DNA from: Phreatobacter cathodiphilus
GTDB lineage: Bacteria > Pseudomonadota > Alphaproteobacteria > Rhizobiales > Phreatobacteraceae
DNA: 64,000 nucleotides
Direction: 5' to 3'
NCBI RefSeq assembly: GCF_003008515.1
Contig: NZ_CP027668.1
Span: 1,170,001 to 1,234,000, forward strand
Positions within the stretch are counted from its first letter, which is position 1, and each line of letters opens with the position of its first letter. The notes under the pieces were generated by a model. That model worked only from the letters and a program-made list of their open reading frames with translations, made no database searches and had not been told where the DNA came from. Position numbers and translations under genes: made by a program. This document shows, one piece after another, positions 51,674-62,000 of the stretch.

Positions 51674-52876
51674 ATGGTCCGTGACCTTTCCGCAAAATCG
51701 GACGATTCCAAGCGATTTGCGTCACGGCTGGCGCTGTTTTACGCAGCGCTGTTCATCGGCTTCGGACTTCATCAACCCTTCTTTCCCGTCTGGCTGAAGG
51801 CCAAGGGTCTCGCCGACGGCCAGATCGGCATGGTGCTGGCGGGCGGCCAGCTCATCCGTCTGATCGCCACGCCGGTGGTGACCTATCTCGCCGACAAGGC
51901 GGGCATCCTCTCCTACGCCATCGTCATCTGCTGTTTCGCCACCGCCGTCGCCTTCATCGGCGTCGGGCTCGCCGACAGCTTCGTCATGATCCTCGTCGGC
52001 GTCGTCATCACGGGCCTCGTCTGGAGCCCGCTCGTGCCGCTGGTCGACGCCTATGGCCTCGCCGGCGTCGCCAAGCGCACCCTCGACTACGGCCGCATTC
52101 GGGTCTGGGGCTCGGTGGCCTTCATGGCGGCCAACATCGCCGGCGGCATCATCCTCACCCTGATCGCCCCCCAATGGATCGTCTGGATGATCTGGGCGAG
52201 CATGATTCCCCTCGTCGTGGCATCCGTCATGCTGGTCCACGATCGCCGCGACCGGTCCGTCGCGCCCTCGGGCCCGGGCTTCTTCAACCAGCGTTTCGTG
52301 CTCATCATGATCGCTGCCGCCCTGCTGCAGGCGAGCCACGCGGTCTATTACGGCTTCGCCTCCATCCACTGGAAGGCGCTCGGTTATTCCGGCTTCACCG
52401 TCGGCATGCTCTGGGCCGTCGCCGTCCTCGCCGAGATCGCCATGTTCTGGCTGGCGACGCGCTTCACCCGCGACTGGCGCCCCACCACCTTCCTGCTGAT
52501 TGGCGGCGCCGGGGGCCTCCTGCGCTGGGTGCTGATGGCCCTCGACCCGCCGCTGTGGATCAACGCACCGCTGCAGATCCTGCACGCGGCCGGTTTCGGC
52601 CTCGTCCACCTCGGCACCATGTCCTATCTCGCCGCACGCCTTCCCGCCCACCAGCGCGCGAGCGGGCAGGGGACCGTCTCGGTCGCCATCGGCGGAGCCA
52701 TGGCGCTGGCGACCCTCATCGCCGGCTATCTCTATGCCCGGGTCGGTGCCTCGGCCTATCTCGCCATGGGCTCGCTCTGCGCCGCCGGGCTCCTCGTCAC
52801 CGCGGTGGCGAGGGCCATGCCGGTGCCGCGCCCGGCGGTTCCGGCTCAGCCCCAGAGCGAGGGCGTCGGCGGATAG
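51674..52876 (+). CDS. MFS transporter (MFS_1-like / HcaT-type)
   Basis: A 400-residue inner-membrane transporter with 12 hydrophobic helices. Traits of the small 3-phenylpropionate/nucleoside-like MFS branch are LALFYAALFIGFGLHQPFFPVWL in part (FIGFGLHQPFFPVWL), GRIRVWGSVAFMAANI and a late LPAHQRASGQGTVSVAIGGA. Substrate is unknown. Its end overlaps the convergent dgcA gene by 31 bp. ATG 51674 has GATGAAATC upstream, a poor ribosome site. Confidence 0.82.
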   Translation: MVRDLSAKSDDSKRFASRLALFYAALFIGFGLHQPFFPVWLKAKGLADGQIGMVLAGGQLIRLIATPVVTYLADKAGILSYAIVICCFATAVAFIGVGLADSFVMILVGVVITGLVWSPLVPLVDAYGLAGVAKRTLDYGRIRVWGSVAFMAANIAGGIILTLIAPQWIVWMIWASMIPLVVASVMLVHDRRDRSVAPSGPGFFNQRFVLIMIAAALLQASHAVYYGFASIHWKALGYSGFTVGMLWAVAVLAEIAMFWLATRFTRDWRPTTFLLIGGAGGLLRWVLMALDPPLWINAPLQILHAAGFGLVHLGTMSYLAARLPAHQRASGQGTVSVAIGGAMALATLIAGYLYARVGASAYLAMGSLCAAGLLVTAVARAMPVPRPAVPAQPQSEGVGG

Positions 52877-53829
52877 ACGGTGGCGCCCTCGTAGCGCAGG
52901 CCTTCCGGCCGGTCCTCGCGCAGGAGGAGCGGGCCGTCGAGATCGACGAGAAACGCCCTCTGCGCGATCAGGGTGGCCGGCGCCATGGACAGCGAGGTGC
53001 CGAGCATGCACCCCGTCATGATCTTGAGACCCAGCTTCTCCGCCTCGGCGACCAGCAGGAAGGCCTCGGTGAGGCCGCCGGTCTTGTCGAGCTTGACGTT
53101 GATGGCGTCGTACTTGCCGGCGAGCTTGGCCAGCGACGGACGGTCGTGGACGCTCTCGTCGGCGCAGATCGGAATCGGACGGCGGACGTGCCGCAGCGCC
53201 TCGTCGTCGGAGGCGGGCAGGGGCTGTTCCACCAGCGCGATGCGGAAGCGTTCGCAGACCGCGAGGTTCGCTTCCAGATTGGCCGGGGTCCACCCCTCGT
53301 TGGCGTCGATGACGAGGGTCGCATCCGGCACGGCGGCGCGGATGGCCGCGAGCCGGTCGGCGTCGCCCTCGCCGCCGAGCTTGATCTTGAGGTGCGGGCG
53401 GCCGCACCGCGCCGCCTGCTCGGCCATCTCCTCCGGCGAGGAGAGCGAGATCGTATAGACCGTCGTCAGCGGCTTCGGCGTCGGCATGCCAGCGAGGTCC
53501 CAGGCGCGCTTGCCGGCGAGCTTGGCCTCGAGGTCCCACAGCGCGCAGTCCACCGCATTGCGCGCCGCGCCCGGCTTCATCGCGGTGAGCAGGCCCTGCC
53601 GGTCGAGGCCGTTGTCGAGCGCGTCGACCATGGCCTCGATGTCGGCGGCGACCCCGTCCACCGATTCGCCGTAGCGCGGATAGGGGACGCATTCCGCCCG
53701 GCCGATGGCCGAGCCCTCGCGGATTTCGCACACGACCACCACCGCCTCGGTGCGCGAGCCGCGCGAGATGGTGAAGGTGCCGGCGATCGGCCAGCGCTCG
53801 GTGCGGACGGTCAGTTCACGGGAGGCCAT
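52846..53829 (-). CDS. dgcA: N-acetyl-D-glutamate racemase DgcA (enolase superfamily)
   Basis: A 327-residue member of the dipeptide epimerase-type enolase superfamily. Catalytic and metal residues: Lys148-x-Lys150 in LKIKLGG, Asp175 in IDANEG, Glu201 in VEQPLP, Asp224 in CADESV and Lys249 in VKLDKTGG. Beside a DUF1611 gene this combination is known as the D-glutamate catabolic pair DgcN/DgcA, where DgcA racemises the N-acetylated product. ATG 53829 starts 13 bp after dgcN's stop. The C-terminal end overlaps the convergent MFS gene. Confidence 0.85.
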   Translation of the reverse strand: MASRELTVRTERWPIAGTFTISRGSRTEAVVVVCEIREGSAIGRAECVPYPRYGESVDGVAADIEAMVDALDNGLDRQGLLTAMKPGAARNAVDCALWDLEAKLAGKRAWDLAGMPTPKPLTTVYTISLSSPEEMAEQAARCGRPHLKIKLGGEGDADRLAAIRAAVPDATLVIDANEGWTPANLEANLAVCERFRIALVEQPLPASDDEALRHVRRPIPICADESVHDRPSLAKLAGKYDAINVKLDKTGGLTEAFLLVAEAEKLGLKIMTGCMLGTSLSMAPATLIAQRAFLVDLDGPLLLREDRPEGLRYEGATVYPPTPSLWG

Positions 53830-53842
53830 GATGCGGGAAGCC

Positions 53843-54901
53843 TCAGTTCGCCCGGCGGGCGGAGGTCTTGGCCTTCTTCGGCCGCGGCTCCGGCTCGCCG
53901 TAGAGCTCGGCGAGCGCGTCCACCAGGGGCTCGACGCCGAAGCGCACCGGGTCGGTGGCCGGCAGCTCGTATTCGCGCGACAGGCGGTCAAGATAGGTGA
54001 AGGCCTGGTCCTCCGAGAGGTGCTCGGTGTTGATCGACAGGCCCGTGCAGATGATGGCCGGGTTGGTGAGGCGCCCGAGGGCGACCGTCTGCTCGATCAC
54101 ATCGTCGATGGAGGGGAGCGGCGTCTGCACGCCGCGCATGGTGCGCCGGGTCGGCTCGTGGCAGACGATGAAGGCGTCCGGCTGGGCGCCGTGCAACAGG
54201 CCCAGCGTCACGCCGGCGAAAGAGGGATGGAAGAGCGAGCCCTGGCCCTCGACCACGTCCCAGTGCAGCGGGTCGGCGGCGGGGGTGAGCCACTCGGCCG
54301 CACCGGCGATGAAGTCGGCCACCACCGCGTCGACGGCGACGCCGCGGCCGGAGATGAAGATGCCGGTCTGGCCGGTGGCGCGGAAATCGGCGTCGAAGCC
54401 GCGCTCCCGCATGCCCTTCTCCATGGCCAGCGCCGTGTACTTCTTGCCGACGGAGCAGTCGGTGCCGACCATCAGCAGCCGCTTGCCCGAGCGCAGGCCG
54501 CCCTTGCCGGTGGCGAAGGTCTGGGTCGGATGGCGCACGTCGTGAAGCTGGCGGCCGTGCTTCTTGGCGGCGGCGGCGATCTTCGGGATGTCCGAGAGCT
54601 TCGCGTGCAGGCCGGTGGCGATGTCCATGCCCGCCTCGATCGCCTCGACGATGCTGGCGATCCAGTGGTCGGGCAGCACGCCGCCGGCATTGACCACGCC
54701 CACCACCAGGGTCTTGGCGCCGGCCTTGGCGCCCTGGGTGATCGACAGGTCGTCCAGACCCGTATCGGCCTTGCAGCCTTCCAGCCGCACCTGGCCGACG
54801 CACCAGTCGCGGCGCCAGTCGACGATGCCCTGCGCCGTCTTGGCGGCGAGCTGGTCGTGGACGTCCCCGAGGAAGAGGAGATAGGGCTTGGCGAGTTCCA
54901 T
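53843..54901 (-). CDS. dgcN: D-glutamate N-acetyltransferase DgcN (DUF1611)
   Basis: A 352-residue DUF1611 protein with an N-terminal Rossmann-like domain (about 1-130) and a P-loop-type domain with GTDCSVGKKYT (146-156), TGQTGIFISG and VEGQGSLFHP. In the DgcN/DgcA system it acetylates D-glutamate. It is the first gene of the pair; the next upstream gene is the divergent Mla operon 127 bp away. No D-amino acid transporter is adjacent. Confidence 0.83.
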   Translation of the reverse strand: MELAKPYLLFLGDVHDQLAAKTAQGIVDWRRDWCVGQVRLEGCKADTGLDDLSITQGAKAGAKTLVVGVVNAGGVLPDHWIASIVEAIEAGMDIATGLHAKLSDIPKIAAAAKKHGRQLHDVRHPTQTFATGKGGLRSGKRLLMVGTDCSVGKKYTALAMEKGMRERGFDADFRATGQTGIFISGRGVAVDAVVADFIAGAAEWLTPAADPLHWDVVEGQGSLFHPSFAGVTLGLLHGAQPDAFIVCHEPTRRTMRGVQTPLPSIDDVIEQTVALGRLTNPAIICTGLSINTEHLSEDQAFTYLDRLSREYELPATDPVRFGVEPLVDALAELYGEPEPRPKKAKTSARRAN

Positions 54902-55028
54902 GAGACGGCCTGCAGCGGAGAATGAGAGGGGCGGCGACCTCGACGGCGCCGGACGGCTCCTTTATGGAGAGACCGAGCGCGCGTGCCAAGCCGGACCGGC
55001 GCATGCGACTTAATCGAAATTCGCGGCC

Positions 55029-56183
55029 GTGAGTGGGAAGCGCCTCGTGCCTGAAGCCCAACTGGCGAGCAGAGTGGACGGCAGCCGCCTGACGGTGGCG
55101 CTGGCCGGCATGTGGACGGCGGAGACGGCCGGCGACATGGAGCCGAAGGTCGCCGGCCTCATCGCCGAGGGCGGCTCGCCGCAGTCCGTCCTTCTCGACT
55201 TCTCCCGCGTCCAGCGCCTCGACACGCTCGGCGGCACGCTGGTGCGCGGCATCGAAATGGCTTTCGGCGCCCGCGGCATTCCGGTGGAGCGGACGGGCCT
55301 GTCCAAGGCGGCCGCCACCATCTACGGCGAGATATCCGAAGGGCTGTCTGAGGCCGCGCCGGTTCCGGCGAAGCAGAAGCCGGCCGTGATCCAGGCGCTC
55401 GACAAGGTCGGCGAGCAGATGGTGGAGGCCGGCCGCGACGTCGTGGCGCTCGTGTCCTTCTTCGGCGAGGTGGTCGCCGCCGCGGGCTCGCTCTTCACCG
55501 GCGTCGGTCGCTTCCGTCTGGCCGCCGTGGTGACCCAGCTCGACCGGGTCGCCTTCCGCGCCGTGCCCATCATGGCGCTGATCACCTTCCTCATCGGCGG
55601 GATCATCGCCCAGCAGGGCATCTTCTTCTTCCGCGACTTCGGCGCCGACACCTATGTGGTCGATCTCGTGTCGATTCTGACTCTTCGCGAGATCGGCGTC
55701 CTCATCGTCTCGATCATGGTGGCGGGGCGCACCGGCTCGGCCTTCACCGCCGAGATCGGCTCGATGAAGATGCGCGAGGAGATCGACGCGCTGAAGGTCA
55801 TGGGTCTCAATCCCGTCGAGGTCCTGGTCCTGCCGCGGCTCATCGCGCTCGTCCTCGGCCTGCCTCTGCTGACCTTCATCGGCAACATCTCCGCCATCAT
55901 GGGCGGCGCCATGGTGGCGCAGTTCTACGGGCAGATCCCCCTCGACATCTTCTTCACCCGCATGCAGGAGGAGGTCTCCCAGCGCCATATCTGGGTGGGG
56001 CTCTTCAAGGCCCCCTTCATGGCGCTGATCATCGGCCTCGTCGCCTGCATCGAGGGCATGCGGGTCAAGGGCTCGGCGGAGAGCCTCGGCCAGCAAACTA
56101 CCGCCTCCGTGGTCAAGGCGATCTTCCTGGTCATCGTTCTGGACGGCCTGTTCGCCATCCTGTTCGCCAGCCTCGGCTACTGA
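55029..56183 (+). CDS. mlaE: MlaE-family lipid ABC permease with N-terminal STAS domain
   Basis: A 384-residue permease. Residues about 15-100 are a STAS domain (LLDFSRVQRLDTLGGTLVRG) fused to the MlaE core (about 130-384) with AVPIMALITFLIGGIIAQQG and AGRTGSAFTAEIGSMKM-type loop (AEIGSMKMREEIDALKVMG). In E. coli the STAS protein MlaB is separate; the fusion is common in Alphaproteobacteria. The GTG at 55029 is the start. First gene of a four-gene operon for inter-membrane phospholipid transport. Confidence 0.92.
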   Translation: MSGKRLVPEAQLASRVDGSRLTVALAGMWTAETAGDMEPKVAGLIAEGGSPQSVLLDFSRVQRLDTLGGTLVRGIEMAFGARGIPVERTGLSKAAATIYGEISEGLSEAAPVPAKQKPAVIQALDKVGEQMVEAGRDVVALVSFFGEVVAAAGSLFTGVGRFRLAAVVTQLDRVAFRAVPIMALITFLIGGIIAQQGIFFFRDFGADTYVVDLVSILTLREIGVLIVSIMVAGRTGSAFTAEIGSMKMREEIDALKVMGLNPVEVLVLPRLIALVLGLPLLTFIGNISAIMGGAMVAQFYGQIPLDIFFTRMQEEVSQRHIWVGLFKAPFMALIIGLVACIEGMRVKGSAESLGQQTTASVVKAIFLVIVLDGLFAILFASLGY

Positions 56184-56197
56184 GGGAAGGATCGTCC

Positions 56198-56977
56198 GTG
56201 GGAGATTACGAGACCGGTGACGTCATCATCTCCGTCCGCGACGTCGCCATCGGCTTCGGCGAGCGGATGATCATCGACGGCCTCGACCTCGACGTCCGGG
56301 CGGGCGAAGTCCTCGGCGTGGTCGGCGGCTCGGGAACGGGCAAGTCCGTGCTCACCCGCTGCATCATCGGCCTCGTGCCGAAGCGCCGCGGCACGATCAG
56401 CGTCTTCGACCAGGACCTCGACGGCCTGACGCGTGCCGAACACAAGGCCATCGAGCGGCGCTGGGGCGTGCTGTTCCAGCACGGCGCGCTGTTCTCCTCG
56501 CTGACCGTGAAGCAGAACATCCAGGTGCCGCTGCGCGAATATCTCAAGCTCTCCGAGCCGCTGATGGACGAGATCGCCCGGCTCAAGATCGCCATGGTGG
56601 GCCTCAAGCCGGACGCGGCCGACAAGTTCCCCTCCGAACTCTCCGGCGGCATGATCAAGCGCGCCGCGCTCGCCCGCGCGCTCGCCCTCGATCCCGAGAT
56701 CGTCTTCCTCGACGAGCCGACCTCCGGCCTCGATCCCATCGGCGCCGAGGAATTCGACACGCTCATCAGGACGTTACGCGACACCCTGGGGCTGACCGTG
56801 TATATGGTGACCCACGACCTCGATAGCCTGGCGCGAATCTGCGATCGCATCGCGGCTCTTGCGGAGGGCAAGGTCATCGCCACGGGAACGATGGAGGACA
56901 TGGTTCGCCATCCCCATCCGTGGCTGAAGCAGTATTTCGGCGGCGAACGCGCCCGTGCCGCCCGGGTCAAGGCGTGA
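56198..56977 (+). CDS. mlaF: MlaF-type ABC ATPase
   Basis: A 259-residue ATPase: Walker A GGSGTGKS, Q-loop LFQHGALF, signature LSGGMIKRAALARAL, Walker B IVFLDEPTSGLDP and H-loop VTHDLDS. The LSGGM variant is usual for MlaF. It powers the MlaE permease. Starts with GTG 14 bp after mlaE and ends 20 bp before the MCE gene. Confidence 0.92.
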   Translation: MGDYETGDVIISVRDVAIGFGERMIIDGLDLDVRAGEVLGVVGGSGTGKSVLTRCIIGLVPKRRGTISVFDQDLDGLTRAEHKAIERRWGVLFQHGALFSSLTVKQNIQVPLREYLKLSEPLMDEIARLKIAMVGLKPDAADKFPSELSGGMIKRAALARALALDPEIVFLDEPTSGLDPIGAEEFDTLIRTLRDTLGLTVYMVTHDLDSLARICDRIAALAEGKVIATGTMEDMVRHPHPWLKQYFGGERARAARVKA

Positions 56978-56996
56978 AGGACGTGAGCTGACGCGC

Positions 56997-58334
56997 ATGG
57001 AGACCAAGGCGAACACCACCCTGATCGGCCTGTTCACTCTGGGGGTGCTGGCGGCGTTCGGCCTGTTCCTGTGGTGGTTCCTGCGCGTCGGGGACAGCAG
57101 CAACCGCGAGGATTTCCGCGTCGTCTTCACCGGTCCTGTGAGTGGCCTGCGCACCGGCTCGGCGGTCTATTTCAACGGCATCCGCAAGGGCGAGGTGAAG
57201 CGGATCGACATCGACCCGAGCGATCCGCGCAAGGTCGTCGCGATCATCGGTCTGCAGCCGGGAACGCCCATCTCCACCGCGACCCGCGCCAACCTGAACG
57301 TGCAGCTCCTGTCGGGAATCGCCTCCCTCGGCCTGGTCAACGGACCGGACCCCGCCCAGCCGCTGCAGCGCACGGCCGGCGCGCCGCCGCCCCAGATCGG
57401 CCCGGACGTGCCCGGCGGCTCGGACATCATGTCCGGCGCCCAGCAGACCATGAACACCCTGAACGGCCTGGTGAACCGCCTCGATGCGGTGATTGCCGAG
57501 GGTCAGGGATCCTTCCAGCAGAGCCTGCGCAACGTCGAGAAGTTCACAGCCGCGCTCGGCGACAATTCCGACGGAGTTCGCGAGTTTCTGGGCCAGACCG
57601 GCGAGGCGGCCAAGCAGATCGCGGCGCTCGCCCAGCGGCTCGACCGCGTCACGACCCAGATCGAGGGCATGATGGAGGGCGCCCAGCCCGGCCGCATCAC
57701 CTCCATCCTGCGCAACATCGACGAGTTGACCGGTGGCCTCAACGCGCAGCGCGACAACTTCGCCGATCTGCTGCGCGACGCACGCACGGCCGCGAGCTCG
57801 CTGACCCAGACGCTCGGCACCGTCAACGAGGTGGCGGCGAGCTTCGACGTGCGCGCGCTGAACCGCACGCTTGCCGGCGCCGACCGCGTCATTCAGTCGC
57901 TCGACAGCGAGCGTATCGGCCGGGCCATGGCCAATATCGACCGCTTCACCCAGGCGCTCGGCGACAACTCGGCCAACGTCGACCTCCTGCTGAAGAACGC
58001 CGGCGAGGTCTCGGGCAAGCTCAACGCCATGGCTGACCGAATCGACGGCCTGCTGAAGAGCTTCACCGGCGATGGAACGAACAACATGTTCGCCGAGTTC
58101 ACTGCAACGGCGAGGTCGGTCCGCACGCTCGCCGAGCGGCTCGATACCCGCACGGCGCAGCTCACGACGTCCATCTCCGGCTTCACGGATCGGACGATCC
58201 GCGATATTCAATCCCTGTCGACCGATGGTCGGCGGACGCTGACGGAACTCGAACGGACCCTGCGCTCGCTGGAGCGCAACCCCCAGAGGTTCATTTTCGG
58301 CGGCTCGGGCGTGCCCGAATACAATCGCCGCTAG
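56997..58334 (+). CDS. mlaD: MCE-domain lipid-binding protein (MlaD-like)
   Basis: A 445-residue inner-membrane-anchored periplasmic protein: one helix at about 10-30 (LIGLFTLGVLAAFGLFLWWF), the MCE domain at about 38-115 (DFRVVFTGPVSGLRTGSAVYFNG in part: SGLRTGSAVYFNGIRKGEV), then a long helical/coiled-coil region (about 150-430). MCE proteins form hexameric tunnels for phospholipids. ATG 56997 starts 20 bp after mlaF. Longer than E. coli MlaD (about 183 aa), as typical for alphaproteobacterial versions. Confidence 0.92.
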   Translation: METKANTTLIGLFTLGVLAAFGLFLWWFLRVGDSSNREDFRVVFTGPVSGLRTGSAVYFNGIRKGEVKRIDIDPSDPRKVVAIIGLQPGTPISTATRANLNVQLLSGIASLGLVNGPDPAQPLQRTAGAPPPQIGPDVPGGSDIMSGAQQTMNTLNGLVNRLDAVIAEGQGSFQQSLRNVEKFTAALGDNSDGVREFLGQTGEAAKQIAALAQRLDRVTTQIEGMMEGAQPGRITSILRNIDELTGGLNAQRDNFADLLRDARTAASSLTQTLGTVNEVAASFDVRALNRTLAGADRVIQSLDSERIGRAMANIDRFTQALGDNSANVDLLLKNAGEVSGKLNAMADRIDGLLKSFTGDGTNNMFAEFTATARSVRTLAERLDTRTAQLTTSISGFTDRTIRDIQSLSTDGRRTLTELERTLRSLERNPQRFIFGGSGVPEYNRR

Positions 58335-58370
58335 GGCGAAACTGAAGGTTCGGGCGTGCAGCACACCACG

Positions 58371-58982
58371 ATGGCCGACAAGAGATCGAAGCGGGCAGGG
58401 CGCCGCGGCAGCGTTGCGCTGGCGGCGCTGATGACGCTGGCGCTCGCCGGATGCTCGTCCTCCAACGTGCCGCGCGGTTTCGACATCATCGCGCCGACGA
58501 CCTTTCCCGCCCGCGCCGGCGCCGTCCGCGGCCAGCTTCTGGTCGTCGAGCCCAAGGCCATCGCCAGTCTCGACACCGAGCGCATCGCGGTGCGCGGCCC
58601 CGGCGGGGCCTATTCCTACCTGACCGACGGCGCCTGGGCCGACCGCCTGCCCAAGCTGCTGCAGGCCCGCCTCATCCAGTCCTTCGAGAATGCCAACCGG
58701 CTGCGCTCCGTCGGCCGTCCCGGCGACCGCCTGGCGTCAGACTGGCAGCTCCTGGCCGAGATCCGCTCCTTCGAGGTCGTGGCCTCCGGCGCCACGGAGG
58801 TGGTCGTCGAACTGTCGGTGAAGATCGTCAACGACCGCTCCGGCCGCATCCTGGCCGGCCGGGTCTTCTCCGCCCGTGCCCCGGCCGGCGGCACCGACGC
58901 GGTGAACGTCTCCACCGCCTTCAACGGCGCCGTGCAGAGCGTCATGCGCGAGATCGTGCTCTGGTCGACCGGCCAGGTCTGA
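58371..58982 (+). CDS. ABC-type transport auxiliary lipoprotein
   Basis: A 203-residue lipoprotein; lipobox LAGC near residue 28 (ALMTLALAGCSSSN). The mature part matches the ABC-type transport auxiliary lipoprotein family (PqiC-like) with YLTDGAWADRLPKLLQARLI and SWDWQLLAEIRSF-like segment (SDWQLLAEIRSFEV). It sits at the outer membrane or periplasm and is the last gene of the mla operon. No mlaC gene is present, so it probably replaces or complements the soluble carrier. Confidence 0.88.
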   Translation: MADKRSKRAGRRGSVALAALMTLALAGCSSSNVPRGFDIIAPTTFPARAGAVRGQLLVVEPKAIASLDTERIAVRGPGGAYSYLTDGAWADRLPKLLQARLIQSFENANRLRSVGRPGDRLASDWQLLAEIRSFEVVASGATEVVVELSVKIVNDRSGRILAGRVFSARAPAGGTDAVNVSTAFNGAVQSVMREIVLWSTGQV

Positions 58983-59013
58983 CCGCGCTCCTCAGTCCTC
59001 CTCACTCAGACGA

Positions 59014-59042
59014 AAAAAGGGCGCCTCGCGGGCGCCCTTTTC
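59014..59042. terminator. Bidirectional intrinsic terminator
   Basis: AAAAAAGGGCGCC (59014-59026) and GGCGCCCTTTT (59032-59042) form a 7-bp G+C stem flanked by A and T runs, usable on both strands. It lies between the auxiliary lipoprotein gene and the convergent giant gene. Confidence 0.85.
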
Positions 59043-59067
59043 GCATTCAGGCCCGAGGCCGGCCGCT

Positions 59068-62000
59068 TCAGTCGAAGCGGCCGCTCGCATGGGCGAGCAG
59101 GGTGAACACCTTGCCCGTCTCCGAGGTCAGGTAGGACTTCGCCAGCGACCCGTCCCGGTCGTTGCGGTCGACATCGGCCAGGAGCCGCTGGAACTCGTCG
59201 ACATAGCGGTCGACGGTCGCCCGGAAGTCGGCGTCGCGGCGGTAGCGGCGGCGCAGTTCGTCGAAGGTCTGCTGGCCCTGGGTCGTGTAGAGCCGGCGCG
59301 AGAAGACGTTCCTCTCGCCGCGGCGCCAGCGGTCCCACAAGTCCGCCACCGCCTCGTGGTCGACCATCCGCGCGATGTCCGAGGACAGGGCGTCGAGATT
59401 GTCGAGGGCCGCAGCCGGGGCGGGAGTCCGACGCTGGGCCGGCCGCAGCGGCTGGTCCGCCTGCTCCTCGGTGGAGGCGCGGGCGAGGAGGTCCGACAGC
59501 CAGCCGCCGGCACGGTCGGCCGCCTTCGGCGCCTCGGCGCGGGGAGGGGCCTCGCGGCGCGGCTCGGCGGCACGGGGCTCGGGCGTCCGCGGCTCGGCGA
59601 TGCGGGCCTTGGGCGCCTCGCGCACCGGCTCCGACCGCTCTTCGGGCCGCTGCAGCTCGGCGACCGCACCGCGCAGCGGCAGCGGGGCCTCCTCGCGGAC
59701 CGTCCGGCGGCTCGCCGGGGCGGGCTCGCTCACGTCGAAGGCGCGGCCGGACTTGGCGACGATGTCGTTGAGTTCGGCCAGGGCCTTGATCTGGTCGGCG
59801 ACGACGCGGCGCATGGCGGCGGCGTTCTCCTGGGTCTCCTTCGGAATCTCGATCATGCCGCGCGACAGCTGGTCCCGCGTCTCCGCCAGTTCCCGCTGGA
59901 TCTCGCTGCTCATCGCCTTCATGCCCGAAGTGAGGGTCTCGAAGCGCTCGGCGGCCTCGCGGAACAGGGCGTGCATCTCGTGCGTCGCCTGCTCGTAGGC
60001 CGAGCGCATGGCGTGGGTGGTGCGCTCGCGCTCCTTGCCGGTGGCGAGGCGCAGCGTCTCCGCCTGCTCGCCGATGGCCTGGGTCGTCTGGTTGGTCGAT
60101 TCGACCAGCACGCGGCCGATCTCGCGGGCGCGGTTCTCGGCGAGGCCGAGATTGTCGTCGAGCAGCCCGGTGAAGCTCTTCACCAGATTGTCCATGTCCT
60201 CGGTCTTGGATGCGAGGTGGTGGACCAGCGCCTCGATGACCTCGCGACGGGCGTCGAAGGAGGCGTCGAGACGCTGCTGCATCTCCTCCACCTGCTCCGC
60301 CGCCGCCCCGAGGAGCCGCGCCTGCGCGTCGAACCTCTCGGTGAGCGAGGAGACGTCGCGCAGCACGGCGCCGGCCACATTGGTGAGCTGGCCGATCTGG
60401 CCGTTGAGCATCCGCGTCGAGGTCTCGGCGGCGGTGGACGCCGTCTCGGCCGAGGAGGCGAACTGGCTGATGCGCTCGGCGAGCTGGTCGTTGATCGCCG
60501 CCAGCGACTGCTCGGTCTGGGACGCGACCTCGCGGATCGAGCCGTTGGTCTCGCCCAGGCGGGCGAGGATCGAGGCGATCTCGCCGCGAAGCTGGTCGTT
60601 GGTCGTGGTGAGCGCGACCACCGATTCGCGGGTGTCGGTCTCGATCTGGTTGCGCAGCAGCTCCGAGCTTTCCGACAGGATGCGGGCGGCCTGCTCGCTG
60701 GAGTCGGAGATGCCGCGGGTGACGTCGATGCCGGTCTGCGACAGGACGCGGGTGATCTCCGCGCCCTTCTGGCCAATGACCTCGGCGATCGCGCCGCCGC
60801 GGTTCTCCAGCGCGCGCACCACGATGTCGCCGACACGGCTGACCTCGTTGGTGATCTGCATGCCGTTGTCGCCGAGGCGGTTGACGAGGTTGTTGCCGCG
60901 GTCGTCGAGCAGCGAGGCGAGCTCGGCGGAACGGGCGCCGAGCACCGCGTTGATCTCGTTCACCCGGGTCGACAGGCCCTGGGTGATGTCGGTCGAGATG
61001 ACGGAGAGCGTGCGCTCCACGTCGTCGGCATTGGCGCGCAGGGTCTGGGTGACCGCCTCGACCTTCTCGGTGAGGGTCTCGGCAATGTGCGAGCCACGGG
61101 CGTCGAGCGTCTGGGAGACGAGTTCGAGCCGGCCGACCACCACCTCTTCGAAGCGCGCGACGCGGGTGTCGAGCGTCTCCGCCACTTCCAGGGCGCGGCC
61201 GCCGAGGGTGCGGTTGATCTCCTCGGCCTTGTCCGACAGCGTCGCGGTGATGAGGTCGGACTTGGAGGTGAGGGTGTAGGTTACCTCGTCCGACTTCTCG
61301 CTGAGGAGGCGGGTGATCTCGTCCGACTTGGAGGTCAGCGTGTAGGTCACCTCGATCGACTTGTCGGAGAGGAGGCGGGTGATCTCGTCGGACTTGGCCG
61401 CCAGCGCATAGGCGACCTCCTCCGACTTGTCGGTGAGCAGGCGGGTGATTTCGCCGGACTTGGAGGCGAGCGTATAGGTCACGTCCGCCGACTTGTCGGA
61501 GAGGATGCGGGTGATGTCCTCGGACCGCGCCGCGAGATTCTGGGCGATGTCCTCGGAGGTCGTGGCGAGATTGCGCGCCATCTCCTCGGAGCGGGTCGCC
61601 AGGTTCTGGGCGATGTCCTCGGAGGTGGTGGCGAGGTTGCGCGCCATTTCCTCCGACCGGGTCGTCAGGTTGAAGACGATCTGGTCCGACTTGTCGTTGA
61701 GCAGGCGGGCGAGGTCGTCCGACTTCGAGGTGAGGCTCGAGGCGATCTCGTCGGACTTGGACGTCAGGTTCGACGCGATCTCGTAGGAGCGCGTCGCCAG
61801 GTTGTTGGCGATCTCGTCCGACTTGGAGGTCAGCGTCTGGGTGATCTCGTCCGACTTCGAGGTGAGGTTGTAGGTGATCTCGGCCGACTTGTTCTCCAGC
61901 GCCTCGGTCACCGCCTTGCCGCCCTCGCCGAGCACCTTGGCGAGTTCGAGCGTGCGGTTGGCCAGCGTCTCGTTGAAGGCTTGGGCGCGGGTGTCGAGCG

